Of a stretch of 64,000 nt of DNA, positions 14,874-23,466 are shown piece after piece. The notes under the pieces were generated by a model, which saw only the letters and a list, made by a program, of their open reading frames with translations, was not told the DNA's origin and ran no database searches. This DNA comes from Faecalibacterium sp. I3-3-33. GTDB taxonomy: Bacteria; Bacillota; Clostridia; Oscillospirales; Ruminococcaceae. The translations under genes and the position numbers were made by a program. Positions within the stretch are counted from its first letter, which is position 1. Every line of letters starts with the position of its first letter. The stretch lies in contig NZ_CP094469.1 of assembly GCF_023347295.1 (NCBI RefSeq), positions 2,852,001-2,916,000 on the forward strand. The letters are read 5' to 3'.

Positions 14874-16469
14874 ATGGAGTTCAGTCTGGAGCATCTGCAG
14901 CCAAAGGAGCGCGCCTCCTTTGCGCTGCGCAGCCTGTACGAGACGGCAGGCTGCCGCAAGTACCACATGGGACGGTTCGAGGAGTACAGCCTGTATCAGG
15001 AGAACCGCAGCTTTCTGTCGTCGGAGCAGGTCATCACCTTTACCGATTTGGACGGCCGTCTGCTGGCGCTCAAGCCGGATGTGACCTTGTCCATCGCCAA
15101 GACGGCACAGCCCGCGCCGGGCGAGACGCTGCGGTACTACTACCACGAAAACGTCTACCGTCCCTCTGCCGAGAGCCACACCTTTAAAGAGATCTCCCAG
15201 ATGGGTCTGGAGCTGCTGGGCGCTGTGGGCGAAGCCGAGGTGCAGCAGGCGGTGTGTCTGGCGGCGCAGTCGCTGGCAGCGCTGGGCGCAGAGTGGGTGC
15301 TGGAAGTCAGCCACATGGGCTACCTGTTCGGCCTGTTCGATGCACTGAACGTGCCGGAAGCCGCCCGGGCGCAGCTGCTGGAAAAGCTGCGGCAGAAAAA
15401 CGCCCACGAGCTGCGCGCCGCTGCGCTTGCTGCGGGGCTTTCCGAAGCAGCGGCAGACGCTTTGTGCGGGGTGCTGGAACTTTCCGGCGGGTACGCGGCT
15501 ACCCTTTCCAAGGCGGCGGCGCTCTGCCGCAACCCCGCCATGACCGCCGCCGTGGCAGAGCTGACCGCCCTAGCGCCCACGCTGGGACAGGCGGGCGGCA
15601 GCATCCGGTTAGACCTGACCTTAGCCGGTGAGATGGAATACTACAACGGCCTTGTGTTTCAGGGCTATCTCAAGGCTTTGCCCCGCCCGCTGCTGAAGGG
15701 TGGGCGGTACGATCTGCTGGTGCGCAAGTTCACCCCCGGGGCGGGTGCTATCGGCTTTGCGGTGTATCTGGACGAGCTGGACCGGCTGAACGCGATGCCG
15801 CCGGTACAGCATCAGGACACCGGCAAAGTAATGCTGAACGTAGCGCTGCCCAAGGGGCGGCTGGGCGACAAGGTCTATAACTTACTGGCGGGCATCGGCT
15901 ACGGCTGCCCGGAGGACTACAACGCCACCCGCAAGCTGGTGGTGGAGAACCCGGCGGCGGGCATCCGGTATTTTCTGGTCAAACCCAGCGATGTGGCCAT
16001 CTATGTGGAGCACGGCGCTGCCGATGTGGGCATCGTGGGCAAGGATATCCTGACCGAGGCCGCCGCCGATGTGTACGAGCTGCTGGACACCGGCCTTGGC
16101 CGCTGCCGGATGTGCGTAGCTGCCCCGGCGGGCTACCGGGACGACCCCAGCCGTCCGGTGCGGGTGGCCACCAAGTTCGTCAACATTGCAAAGCGTTACT
16201 ACGCCTCCATGGGGCGGGATATCGATATCATCAAGCTGAACGGCTCCATTGAGCTGGCACCCATCCTTGGGCTTTCGGATGTCATCGTGGACATTGTGGA
16301 GACCGGCACCACCCTGCGGGAGAACGGCCTGCAGGTGGTCACCGAGTTCATGCCCATCTCGGCGCGGTTCATCGCCAACAAGGCCAGCTACCAGTTCAAG
16401 CACCGGCAGATGGACACCATGCTGGAAAAGCTGCGCGACACCTTGCACAAGCAGGAGGAAGAGAAATGA
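14874..16469 (+). CDS. hisZ-hisG: HisZ-HisG fusion: ATP phosphoribosyltransferase with its regulatory subunit
   Basis: This 531-residue protein should catalyse the first step of histidine synthesis, joining ATP and PRPP. Residues 1-305 are HisZ, the histidyl-tRNA-synthetase-like regulatory part (MGRFEEYSLY, LKPDVT, YYHENVYR, GGRYDLL). From about 319 it is a complete short-form HisG: MLNVALPKGRLG, the PRPP loop in VDIVETGTTLREN and FMPISARFIANKASY. In most species these are separate chains forming an octamer; here one gene encodes both with a linker of about a dozen residues. It overlaps hisD by ATGA, so it leads the operon. The frame is intact across the junction, so this is not a frameshift artefact visible here. 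Confidence 0.93.
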   Translation: MEFSLEHLQPKERASFALRSLYETAGCRKYHMGRFEEYSLYQENRSFLSSEQVITFTDLDGRLLALKPDVTLSIAKTAQPAPGETLRYYYHENVYRPSAESHTFKEISQMGLELLGAVGEAEVQQAVCLAAQSLAALGAEWVLEVSHMGYLFGLFDALNVPEAARAQLLEKLRQKNAHELRAAALAAGLSEAAADALCGVLELSGGYAATLSKAAALCRNPAMTAAVAELTALAPTLGQAGGSIRLDLTLAGEMEYYNGLVFQGYLKALPRPLLKGGRYDLLVRKFTPGAGAIGFAVYLDELDRLNAMPPVQHQDTGKVMLNVALPKGRLGDKVYNLLAGIGYGCPEDYNATRKLVVENPAAGIRYFLVKPSDVAIYVEHGAADVGIVGKDILTEAAADVYELLDTGLGRCRMCVAAPAGYRDDPSRPVRVATKFVNIAKRYYASMGRDIDIIKLNGSIELAPILGLSDVIVDIVETGTTLRENGLQVVTEFMPISARFIANKASYQFKHRQMDTMLEKLRDTLHKQEEEK

Positions 16470-17743
16470 TCAGGCTGTATAATTTTGACGAGCTGAAACC
16501 GGAAGAGATCCTGAACCGGGACATCCGCGCCGAAAAGAACGTGGAGGACGTGGTGGACGCCATCATTGCGGACGTGCGCACCCGGGGCGACGACGCCCTG
16601 AAGGACTATGCCCTGAAATTTGACGGTGCAACAATCGAAAATTTACAGGTGACGCAGGCGGAGATCGACGAAGCCTTTGCGGGCATGGACCCGTATTTCC
16701 TCGAGACCCTGCGGCAGGCGGCGGAGAACATCGAGCAGTTCCACCGCCAGCAGGTGCACAAGAATTTTGTGATGAACGACCGCCCCGGCATTGTACTGGG
16801 GCAGAAATACACCCCCATTGAAAAAGCCGGTGTGTATGTGCCCGGCGGCACGGCGGCGTACCCTTCCACCGTGCTCATGGACGTCATCCCCGCCAAGGTG
16901 GCGGGGGTGTCCGAGATCGTCATGACCACCCCCGCCGGGAAGGACGGCAAGGTGAATCCGGTCATTCTGGCCGCTGCTGCCACCGCCGGAGTGACTAAAA
17001 TTTTCAAGACCGGCGGCGCACAGGCTGTGGCAGCGCTGGCCTACGGCACCCAGAGCATCCCGGCGGTGGATAAGATCGTAGGCCCCGGCAACATCTACGT
17101 TGCCACCGCCAAGCGCAAGGTGTTCGGCAAGGTGGGCATTGATATGATCGCGGGCCCCAGCGAAATTCTGGTGCTGGCAGACGGCAGCTGCGACCCCGCA
17201 TGGGTGGCGGCAGACCTGTTGAGTCAGGCCGAGCACGACAGGCTGGCAAGCCCGGTGCTGGTGACCGACAGCGCAGCCCTTGCCAAAGCCGTACAGGCAG
17301 AGATGGAGGTGCAGATCCCGCAGCTGCCCCGCGCCGCCATTGCCCGCGCCAGTGTGGACGACAACGGCAAGATCATCCTCTGCACCGACCTGCACAAGGC
17401 CATTGAAGCCTGCAATATCATTGCGCCGGAGCACTTGGAGGTCTGCGTGGAGGACCCCTTCGGCGTGCTGAACGAGATCCGCAACGCGGGCAGCATCTTC
17501 CTTGGCCGCAACGTGCCGGAAGCGCTGGGCGATTACTTTGCAGGCCCCAACCACACCCTGCCCACCAGCGGCACCGCACGCTTTTCCAGCCCGCTGGGCG
17601 TGGACGATTTCGTCAAGAAGTCCAGCTTCATCTACTACACCCGGGACGCGCTGGAAGCTGTTGCGCCCCGCATTGCAGACTTTGCCGAGCGCGAGGGTCT
17701 GCACGCCCACGCCCGCAGCGTGACCATCCGGTATGAGAAGTAA
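16466..17743 (+). CDS. hisD: histidinol dehydrogenase
   Basis: A 425-residue zinc enzyme performing the last two NAD-dependent oxidations from histidinol to histidine. Family signatures are clear: RPGIVLGQKYTPIEKAGVYVPGG, the TGGAQAVAALAYG stretch, VDKIVGPGNIYVATAK, IAGPSEILVLAD, AEHD, and GPNHTLPTSGTARFSSPL with the zinc-binding region. Length is normal. The ATG overlaps the hisZG stop by four bases and hisC follows after 12 bp. Confidence 0.96.
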   Translation: MIRLYNFDELKPEEILNRDIRAEKNVEDVVDAIIADVRTRGDDALKDYALKFDGATIENLQVTQAEIDEAFAGMDPYFLETLRQAAENIEQFHRQQVHKNFVMNDRPGIVLGQKYTPIEKAGVYVPGGTAAYPSTVLMDVIPAKVAGVSEIVMTTPAGKDGKVNPVILAAAATAGVTKIFKTGGAQAVAALAYGTQSIPAVDKIVGPGNIYVATAKRKVFGKVGIDMIAGPSEILVLADGSCDPAWVAADLLSQAEHDRLASPVLVTDSAALAKAVQAEMEVQIPQLPRAAIARASVDDNGKIILCTDLHKAIEACNIIAPEHLEVCVEDPFGVLNEIRNAGSIFLGRNVPEALGDYFAGPNHTLPTSGTARFSSPLGVDDFVKKSSFIYYTRDALEAVAPRIADFAEREGLHAHARSVTIRYEK

Positions 17744-17755
17744 GAGGAAACCATT

Positions 17756-18817
17756 ATGAGCCGTTTTCTTTCCCCTGCCCTGTCCGCTGTTACCCCCTAC
17801 ACACCCGGGGAGCAGCCGCAGGATCAGCAGTACATCAAACTGAATACCAACGAAAGCCCCTATCTGCCGTCTCCCCGGGTAGTGGCAGCCGTGAGCGAAG
17901 CCGAGGTGGAAAAGCTGCGCCTTTACTCCGACCCCGCCTGTGCCCAGCTGCTGCGCACGGCGGCGGCGCATTTCGGCTTGCAGCCGTCCCAGGTCATGCC
18001 CGGCAACGGCAGCGACGAGAACCTGTTCTTTGCGCTGCGGGCCTTCTGTGACGAGAGCCACCCGCTGGCCTTTGCGGATATCACCTACGGCTGCTACGGC
18101 GTGTGGTGCGGTCTGCTGCACATCCCCACCCACATCATTCCGTTAAAAGAGGACTTCACCCTTGACCCCGCCGATTACCACGGCCTGCACGAGACCATCG
18201 TCATCGCAAACCCCAACGCCCCCACCGGGCTGTGCCTGCCCCGGGATGCCATCGAGGGCATTTTGCAGGCAAACCCGGACAGCGTGGTCATTGTGGACGA
18301 AGCCTATGTGGACTTTGGCGGCGAGAGCTGCGTACCTCTTATTGACCAATACGACAACCTGCTGGTGGTGCAGACCTTCTCCAAATCCCGGCAGCTGGCG
18401 GGTGCGCGGCTTGGGCTTGCCATGGGCAATGCGGCGCTGATCGCTGACCTGAACCGGGTCAAGTTCAGCCTGAACCCCTACAACATCAACCGCCTGACCC
18501 TGAAAGCCGGGCAGGCTGCGCTGGAGGATACCGCCTACTTTGAAAAGACCCGCGCCGCCATTATGGACACCCGCGCATGGACGATGCAGCAGCTGGCCGA
18601 CCGGGGCTTTACCGTACTGGACAGCCGCGCAAACTTTGTATTTGCCAGCACAGAGCGGATAAATGGCAGTGTGCTATACAAAGAGTTAAAGAAAAATGGC
18701 ATTCTGGTGCGGCATTTTGATGCACCGCGCATTGAAAACTGGCTGCGCATCACCATCGGTACGCCGGAGCAGATGCAGGCACTGATGGACGCCGTGGACA
18801 AAATACTGGAGGTGTGA
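17756..18817 (+). CDS. hisC: histidinol-phosphate aminotransferase
   Basis: A 353-residue PLP enzyme that converts imidazole acetol phosphate to histidinol phosphate using glutamate. It has LNTNESPYLPSP, GNGSDENL for cofactor phosphate binding, NPNAPTG, VDEAYVDF and the PLP lysine Lys210 in TFSKSRQLAGARLG. The gene follows hisD by 12 bp, with AAGAGG before its ATG, and overlaps the hisB ribosome site at its end. Confidence 0.95.
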   Translation: MSRFLSPALSAVTPYTPGEQPQDQQYIKLNTNESPYLPSPRVVAAVSEAEVEKLRLYSDPACAQLLRTAAAHFGLQPSQVMPGNGSDENLFFALRAFCDESHPLAFADITYGCYGVWCGLLHIPTHIIPLKEDFTLDPADYHGLHETIVIANPNAPTGLCLPRDAIEGILQANPDSVVIVDEAYVDFGGESCVPLIDQYDNLLVVQTFSKSRQLAGARLGLAMGNAALIADLNRVKFSLNPYNINRLTLKAGQAALEDTAYFEKTRAAIMDTRAWTMQQLADRGFTVLDSRANFVFASTERINGSVLYKELKKNGILVRHFDAPRIENWLRITIGTPEQMQALMDAVDKILEV

Positions 18818-18819
18818 CA

Positions 18820-19416
18820 ATGGCAGAGCGCATGGTAACGCTGGAACGCAGCACCAACGAGACCCAGATCGAGCTGACCCTTGATCTGGACGGCACCGGC
18901 CGCTACGAGATCGACACCGGATGCGGCTTTCTGAACCACATGCTGGAACTGTTTGCCCGGCACGGACGGTTTGATTTGGTGCTCACCTGCCACGGCGATG
19001 TGCAGGTGGACTACCACCACACCACCGAGGACGTGGGCATTGCGCTGGGACAGGCCTTTGCCCGGGCGCTGGGCGAGATGCGCGGCATCTGCCGCTACGG
19101 TAGCTTTTACCTGCCCATGGACGAGGCACTGGTGCTGTGCGCGGTGGATCTTTCCGGCCGGTGTACCCTGAACTGGGACATCCGCTGCCAGACCGAAAAG
19201 GTGGGCGATTTTGACGTAGAGTGCGCCAAGGAGTTCTGGTACGGCTTTGCCCGCAGCGTGCCCGCCACCGTCCATTTTGTGCAGTTTGCGGGCGAGAACA
19301 CCCACCACATTCTGGAAGCCTGCTTCAAGGGCGCGGGCCACGCGCTGGCCGAGGCCGTGCGCATCGACGCGGCACACCGGGACGAGATCCCCTCCACGAA
19401 AGGACTGCTGGTATGA
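18820..19416 (+). CDS. hisB: imidazoleglycerol-phosphate dehydratase
   Basis: A 198-residue manganese enzyme of the sixth step of histidine synthesis, monofunctional and without the phosphatase domain found in enterobacteria. The metal-binding repeats are visible: GFLNHMLELFARHG with DYHHTTEDVGIALG in the first half and GENTHHILEACFK with DEIPSTKG in the second. ATG 18820 is preferred over the in-frame GTG at 18814 because GGAGG (18809-18813) sits at ideal distance. It overlaps hisH by four bases. Confidence 0.95.
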   Translation: MAERMVTLERSTNETQIELTLDLDGTGRYEIDTGCGFLNHMLELFARHGRFDLVLTCHGDVQVDYHHTTEDVGIALGQAFARALGEMRGICRYGSFYLPMDEALVLCAVDLSGRCTLNWDIRCQTEKVGDFDVECAKEFWYGFARSVPATVHFVQFAGENTHHILEACFKGAGHALAEAVRIDAAHRDEIPSTKGLLV

Positions 19417-20021
19417 TCGCCATTCTTGATTACGGGGTAGGCAACCTGTTCAGCCTGCGCTCCAGCTTGCAGCAGCTGGGGCTGCAGGCAGTGGTCACCG
19501 CCGATGCCGATGTCATCCGCGCCGCCGACCGGCTTATCCTGCCGGGGGTGGGCGCATTCGGGGATGCCATGGCAAAGCTTACCGCCACCGGCCTTGTGCC
19601 GGTGCTGAAGGAGCAGGCGGCGCACAAGCCCCTGCTGGGCATCTGCCTTGGGATGCAGCTGCTGTTTGAAAAAAGCTACGAATACGGTGAGCACGCCGGG
19701 CTGGGCTTTATCAAAGGCGAGGTCTGCCCGCTGGGGCCCGACCTTGCGGACAAAGAGCTGAAAGTGCCACAGATGGGCTGGAACGCTTTGCACATCGTAA
19801 AGGATGACCCGCTCTTCCGGTACATCCGCGAGGGCGAGTATGTGTACTACGTCCACAGCTACTACGGCAAAAACTGCGCCGAAAGCACCCTTGCCGTCAG
19901 CGATTATTCCATCCCGGTCACCGGCGCGGTGCGGGCAGGGCGGGTGTACGGCACCCAGTTCCACCCGGAAAAAAGCGGCGATACCGGGCTGCGGATCCTC
20001 AAGGCGTTCAGCGAATTGTGA
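19413..20021 (+). CDS. hisH: imidazole glycerol phosphate synthase, glutaminase subunit
   Basis: A 202-residue class I glutamine amidotransferase that makes ammonia for HisF. The catalytic triad is visible: Cys78 in LGICLGMQLLF, and His and Glu in GTQFHPEKS. The oxyanion and interface motif PGVGAFGDAM is present. It starts at ATG 19413 (MIAILDYGVGN) within the hisB stop, an ATGA overlap. The frame is open further upstream but only by overlap with hisB. Confidence 0.95.
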   Translation: MIAILDYGVGNLFSLRSSLQQLGLQAVVTADADVIRAADRLILPGVGAFGDAMAKLTATGLVPVLKEQAAHKPLLGICLGMQLLFEKSYEYGEHAGLGFIKGEVCPLGPDLADKELKVPQMGWNALHIVKDDPLFRYIREGEYVYYVHSYYGKNCAESTLAVSDYSIPVTGAVRAGRVYGTQFHPEKSGDTGLRILKAFSEL

Positions 20022-20050
20022 GCGGGCTCGTTTCTAAAGGAGAAACAACT

Positions 20051-20770
20051 ATGCAGCTATTTCCAGCCATTGACCTGCGTAGCGGGCAGGTGGTGCGCCT
20101 GACACAGGGCGACTACGACCGCATGACCGTTTACGGGCAGGACCCCTGCGCACAGGCACGCAGCTTTGTGGCCGCCGGGGCAAAAAATCTTCATGTGGTG
20201 GACCTGGACGGTGCCAAGGACGGCACCCTTTCCAACTACGATACCATTGCCGCGCTGGCAAAGCAGGGCGGCTTGTACATCGAGGTAGGCGGCGGCATCC
20301 GCACCGAGGAGCGCATTGAAAAATACCTCTCCCTCGGGGTGGGGCGCTGCATTCTGGGCAGCGTGGCGGTGACGGATTTTGCCTTTACCGCCCGGATGCT
20401 GCAAAAATACGGCGACAAAATTGCCGTGGGCGTGGACGCCAAGGACGGCTATGTGGCCATCCACGGGTGGAAGGACATCAGCGCCGAGCCGGGCGTGGCC
20501 TTCTGCAAGCGGCTGGCAGAGGCCGGCTGCACCGCCATCATCTACACCGACATTGCCTGTGACGGCGCGATGCAGGGCACGAACCTTGCCCTGTACCGCC
20601 AGCTGGCAAAAGAGGTGCCCGGAGTGGCCTTTACAGCCAGCGGCGGCATCTCCTCCGAGGCAGAGCTGCTGGAATTGCAGCAGATGGGCACGGCAGCGGC
20701 GATTCTGGGCAAAAGCCTGTACACCGGCGCGCTGGATCTTGCCCGCTGCGTGCAGCTGGTGCAGGACTGA
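20051..20770 (+). CDS. hisA: phosphoribosylformimino-5-aminoimidazole carboxamide ribotide isomerase
   Basis: A 239-residue TIM-barrel isomerase (ProFAR isomerase), fourth step of the pathway. It starts MQLFPAIDLRSGQVVRL with the first catalytic Asp, followed by VVDLDGAKDG, EVGGGIRTEE, GVDAKDGYVAI, YTDIACDGAMQG with the second catalytic Asp and ASGGISS. ATG 20051 fits the family start and follows AAAGGAG. Confidence 0.95.
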   Translation: MQLFPAIDLRSGQVVRLTQGDYDRMTVYGQDPCAQARSFVAAGAKNLHVVDLDGAKDGTLSNYDTIAALAKQGGLYIEVGGGIRTEERIEKYLSLGVGRCILGSVAVTDFAFTARMLQKYGDKIAVGVDAKDGYVAIHGWKDISAEPGVAFCKRLAEAGCTAIIYTDIACDGAMQGTNLALYRQLAKEVPGVAFTASGGISSEAELLELQQMGTAAAILGKSLYTGALDLARCVQLVQD

Positions 20771-20785
20771 GAAAGAGGGGTCTTT

Positions 20786-21541
20786 ATGATAACCAAACGC
20801 ATCATCCCCTGTCTGGACGTGCGCGACGGCCGGGTGGTCAAGGGCACGAACTTTGAGGGCATCAAAGACGTGGCCGACCCGGTGGAAATGGCACGGCTGT
20901 ACAACGCCGCCGGGGCAGACGAGCTGGTGTTTTACGATATCACCGCCAGCTTTGAGGGACGCGCCCTTTTTACCGACATCCTGACCCGGGTGGCGGGAGA
21001 GATTTTTATCCCCCTGACCGTGGGCGGCGGCATCAACACGCTGGAAGATTTTGACCGGGTGCTGAAATGCGGCGCGGATAAGGTAAGCGTCAACTCCGGT
21101 GCACTGAAGGACCCCGGGCTGATCCCCGCCGCCGCCCAGCGCTATGGCGACCAGTGCGTGGTGCTTTCCGCAGATGTGAAGCGGGTGAACGGGCAGTTCC
21201 GGGTGTTCGCCAAGGGCGGGCGTGAGGATACCGGCCGGGATGCGCTGGACTGGATCAGCTGGTGCGCCGCCCACGGCGCGGGCGAAATATGCCTGAACAG
21301 CATCGACACCGACGGCGTGCGCAACGGCTTCGACCTTGAAATGCTGGACGCGGTGGCCGCCCGGGTGAACATCCCCATCATTGCCAGCGGCGGCGCGGGC
21401 AAAAAAGAGGATTTTCTGGAGCTGTTCCACCACAAGGGCATCGACGCCGGGCTGGCGGCGGGCATCTTCCACCAAAAGCTGCTGGGCATCCGGGAACTGA
21501 AGGAGTACCTGAACGCAAACGGCGTGGAGATGCGGCTGTGA
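20786..21541 (+). CDS. hisF: imidazole glycerol phosphate synthase, cyclase subunit
   Basis: A 251-residue TIM barrel that uses HisH-made ammonia to form imidazole glycerol phosphate and AICAR. Signatures: [20 protein letters not shown] with the first catalytic Asp, [33 protein letters not shown] with the second catalytic Asp and IIASGGAGK. It follows hisA by 15 bp with AGAGGGG before the ATG. Confidence 0.96.
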   Translation: MITKRIIPCLDVRDGRVVKGTNFEGIKDVADPVEMARLYNAAGADELVFYDITASFEGRALFTDILTRVAGEIFIPLTVGGGINTLEDFDRVLKCGADKVSVNSGALKDPGLIPAAAQRYGDQCVVLSADVKRVNGQFRVFAKGGREDTGRDALDWISWCAAHGAGEICLNSIDTDGVRNGFDLEMLDAVAARVNIPIIASGGAGKKEDFLELFHHKGIDAGLAAGIFHQKLLGIRELKEYLNANGVEMRL

Positions 21542-21620
21542 AAAGCACAAAAACACCTTGCATTTTTATCTTGAATACGATAAAATACACAGTATCCCCA
21601 TCCGGGGAGGGAGAACCGTC

Positions 21621-22256
21621 ATGGAACTGAAATTTGATGAAAAAGGCCTGATCCCCGCCATCGTGCAGGATCACTACACAAAGCAGGTGCTCACCCTTGC
21701 CTACATGAACGCCGAAACGCTGGCACTGACTATTGCCGAGGGGCACACCGTATTCTGGAGCCGCAGCCGTCAGGAGATCTGGCGCAAGGGCGAGACCAGC
21801 GGCAACGTGCAGCGGGTGGTGTCCATCACCGCCGACTGCGACGCCGATGCGCTGGTGGTAGAGGTGGTAAAGGACGGCCCCGCCTGCCACACCGGAGCGG
21901 AAAGCTGCTTTTTCAACGAGGTATACGTCTCCCCGGAGCTGAAGCAGTTCAGCTGGCAGGGGCTGTATGCCCTCATCAAGGGCCGCAAGGATACCCCCAC
22001 GGAGGGCAGCTACACCACCTACCTGTTTGAAAAGGGCAAGGAGAAGATCCTGAAAAAGGTGGGCGAAGAGTGCACCGAGGTCATCATTGCGGGCGAAAAA
22101 GAGGACAAGGCCGAGACAGTCTACGAGATCAGCGACCTTGCCTATCATGTGCTGGTGCTGATGGTCAGCGCGGGCATCACCGTTGAGGATGTGACCCGGG
22201 AGCTGGAAAAGCGCCACGTGATCGACCACAAGGTCAAGCAGGAAAGGATGCAGTGA
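21621..22256 (+). CDS. hisIE: bifunctional phosphoribosyl-AMP cyclohydrolase / phosphoribosyl-ATP pyrophosphatase
   Basis: A 211-residue fusion that performs steps two and three. HisI (about 1-105) shows [40 protein letters not shown] and a zinc-binding HTG motif in [11 protein letters not shown]. HisE (about 115-211) shows the all-helical EEVTEV-like stretch [15 protein letters not shown] and [13 protein letters not shown] 21621 is chosen because GGGGAGGGAG precedes it and the upstream in-frame start lacks a site. Confidence 0.95.
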   Translation: MELKFDEKGLIPAIVQDHYTKQVLTLAYMNAETLALTIAEGHTVFWSRSRQEIWRKGETSGNVQRVVSITADCDADALVVEVVKDGPACHTGAESCFFNEVYVSPELKQFSWQGLYALIKGRKDTPTEGSYTTYLFEKGKEKILKKVGEECTEVIIAGEKEDKAETVYEISDLAYHVLVLMVSAGITVEDVTRELEKRHVIDHKVKQERMQ

Positions 22257-22263
22257 GAAGCCT

Positions 22264-23088
22264 ATGGCAGATTACAGAAAATCCAGCGTACATTGCCACT
22301 CTACCCTGTGTGACGGCAAAAACACCCTGCAGCAGATGGCGGGTGCCGCCTGTGCGCAGGGGCTGACCACCCTTGGGTTCAGCGGCCACAGCTACACAAA
22401 GCCCGACCGCGAATACTGCATGACCCCCGGCCGCACCGCGCAGTACCGCGCCACCATTGCCAAGCTGAAAAACGAGTACCGGGGCAAGGTGGATATCCTG
22501 TGCGGCATCGAGTGGGACCTGCTGAGCGAGGGCACGCCCAAGGGCTTTGATTACTGGATCGGCAGCGCACACCATCTGTACGGCAAGAACACCGGCAAAT
22601 ACTACGAGATCGATTTCCGCCCCGAGGATCTGCGGGACTGCATCAATAACGATTTTGACGGTGACCCGCTGGCAGCGGTGGAGGCCTACTTTGCCGAGGT
22701 GGAGAAGATCGCCGCCAAAAAGCCGGACATTCTGGGACATATCGACCTTGTTAAAAAGCTGAACGCCGACGGCAGCTTTTTTGACGAGGAATCCCCCCGC
22801 TACAAGGCAGCGGCACTCAGGGCGCTGCAAGCTGCCCGGGAGAACGACTGCATTCTGGAAGTAAACACCGGCGGCGTATACCGGGGCTACCGCAAGGACT
22901 TCTACCCCGGCGCATGGCTGCTGGGCGAGTGGAACAAGCTGGGCGGCAGGGTGATCATCACCGCCGACGCCCACGACACCGCCGCGCTGACCTTCGGCTT
23001 TGACGAAGCCGCCGCCGCCATCAAGGCCGCAGGCTTTGCCGCCGTGACTGTGCTGACCGTCAACGGGTTTGAAGAGCAGGCGTTATAA
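22264..23088 (+). CDS. hisJ: histidinol-phosphatase, PHP family
   Basis: A 274-residue metal-dependent phosphatase of the PHP fold (HisJ/HisK type) that removes phosphate from histidinol phosphate, completing the pathway. Metal-binding motifs are HCHSTLCDGK at the N terminus, GFSGHSYT, GIEWDLL, ILGHIDLVKK and ITADAHDTAAL. It is 7 bp behind hisIE, so the operon carries all enzymes of histidine synthesis with no gap. Confidence 0.92.
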   Translation: MADYRKSSVHCHSTLCDGKNTLQQMAGAACAQGLTTLGFSGHSYTKPDREYCMTPGRTAQYRATIAKLKNEYRGKVDILCGIEWDLLSEGTPKGFDYWIGSAHHLYGKNTGKYYEIDFRPEDLRDCINNDFDGDPLAAVEAYFAEVEKIAAKKPDILGHIDLVKKLNADGSFFDEESPRYKAAALRALQAARENDCILEVNTGGVYRGYRKDFYPGAWLLGEWNKLGGRVIITADAHDTAALTFGFDEAAAAIKAAGFAAVTVLTVNGFEEQAL

Positions 23089-23466
23089 ATAGCCCTCTCA
23101 GGCGCTCCCGCGCCAGATTCCCCCTTTTGTCACCTACGGTGACATCTTCCCCCGGAGCGGGGGAAGCCTTTCCTCTCAGGGAGAGCCAAGGTTTAAGGCA
23201 CATTGCTAAAGCTTCAGGTTCAATGAGAAGCTTTCCAACCATGCCAAAGGCTCCCTCTCTGAGGGAGTTCGTTCCAAAACCCCACCCGTGAAAAGGCAAT
23301 TCTGGAAAATCCGCAGATTTTCCAGAATTGCGAAATAAAAATAATTTTTCCGCTGAATATGCCCAGAGCGAAAGCGGAGGGCATTCAAAATCATTTAACC
23401 GCAAAAGAGGCCACTGCACACAAAAAATGTGCAACGGCCTCCTTTTTGCGCGAAGAAAGGAACCCT
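23089..23466. other. gene-free gap after the his operon, with hairpins and repeat copy C
   Basis: The gap holds a stem CTTCCCCC-GGAG-C-GGGGGAAG (23148-23168) followed by CCTTTCC that may terminate the his operon, a pair of CCCTCTCTGAGGGAG-like palindromes, a 14-bp stem AATTCTGGAAAATC with its complement at 23299-23330, and dispersed repeat copy C. Frames crossing it are repeat shadows. Confidence 0.6.
23279..23400 (-). repeat. dispersed intergenic repeat, copy C
   Basis: Minus-strand counterpart of copies A and B: ATTTTGAATGCCCTCCGC, GCATATTCAGCGGAAAAA, TTATTTTTATTTCGC, a different long hairpin (AATTCTGGAAAATC...), then TTTTCACGGGTGGGG. The central hairpin is exchanged for another sequence, as in a modular element. 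Confidence 0.7.
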
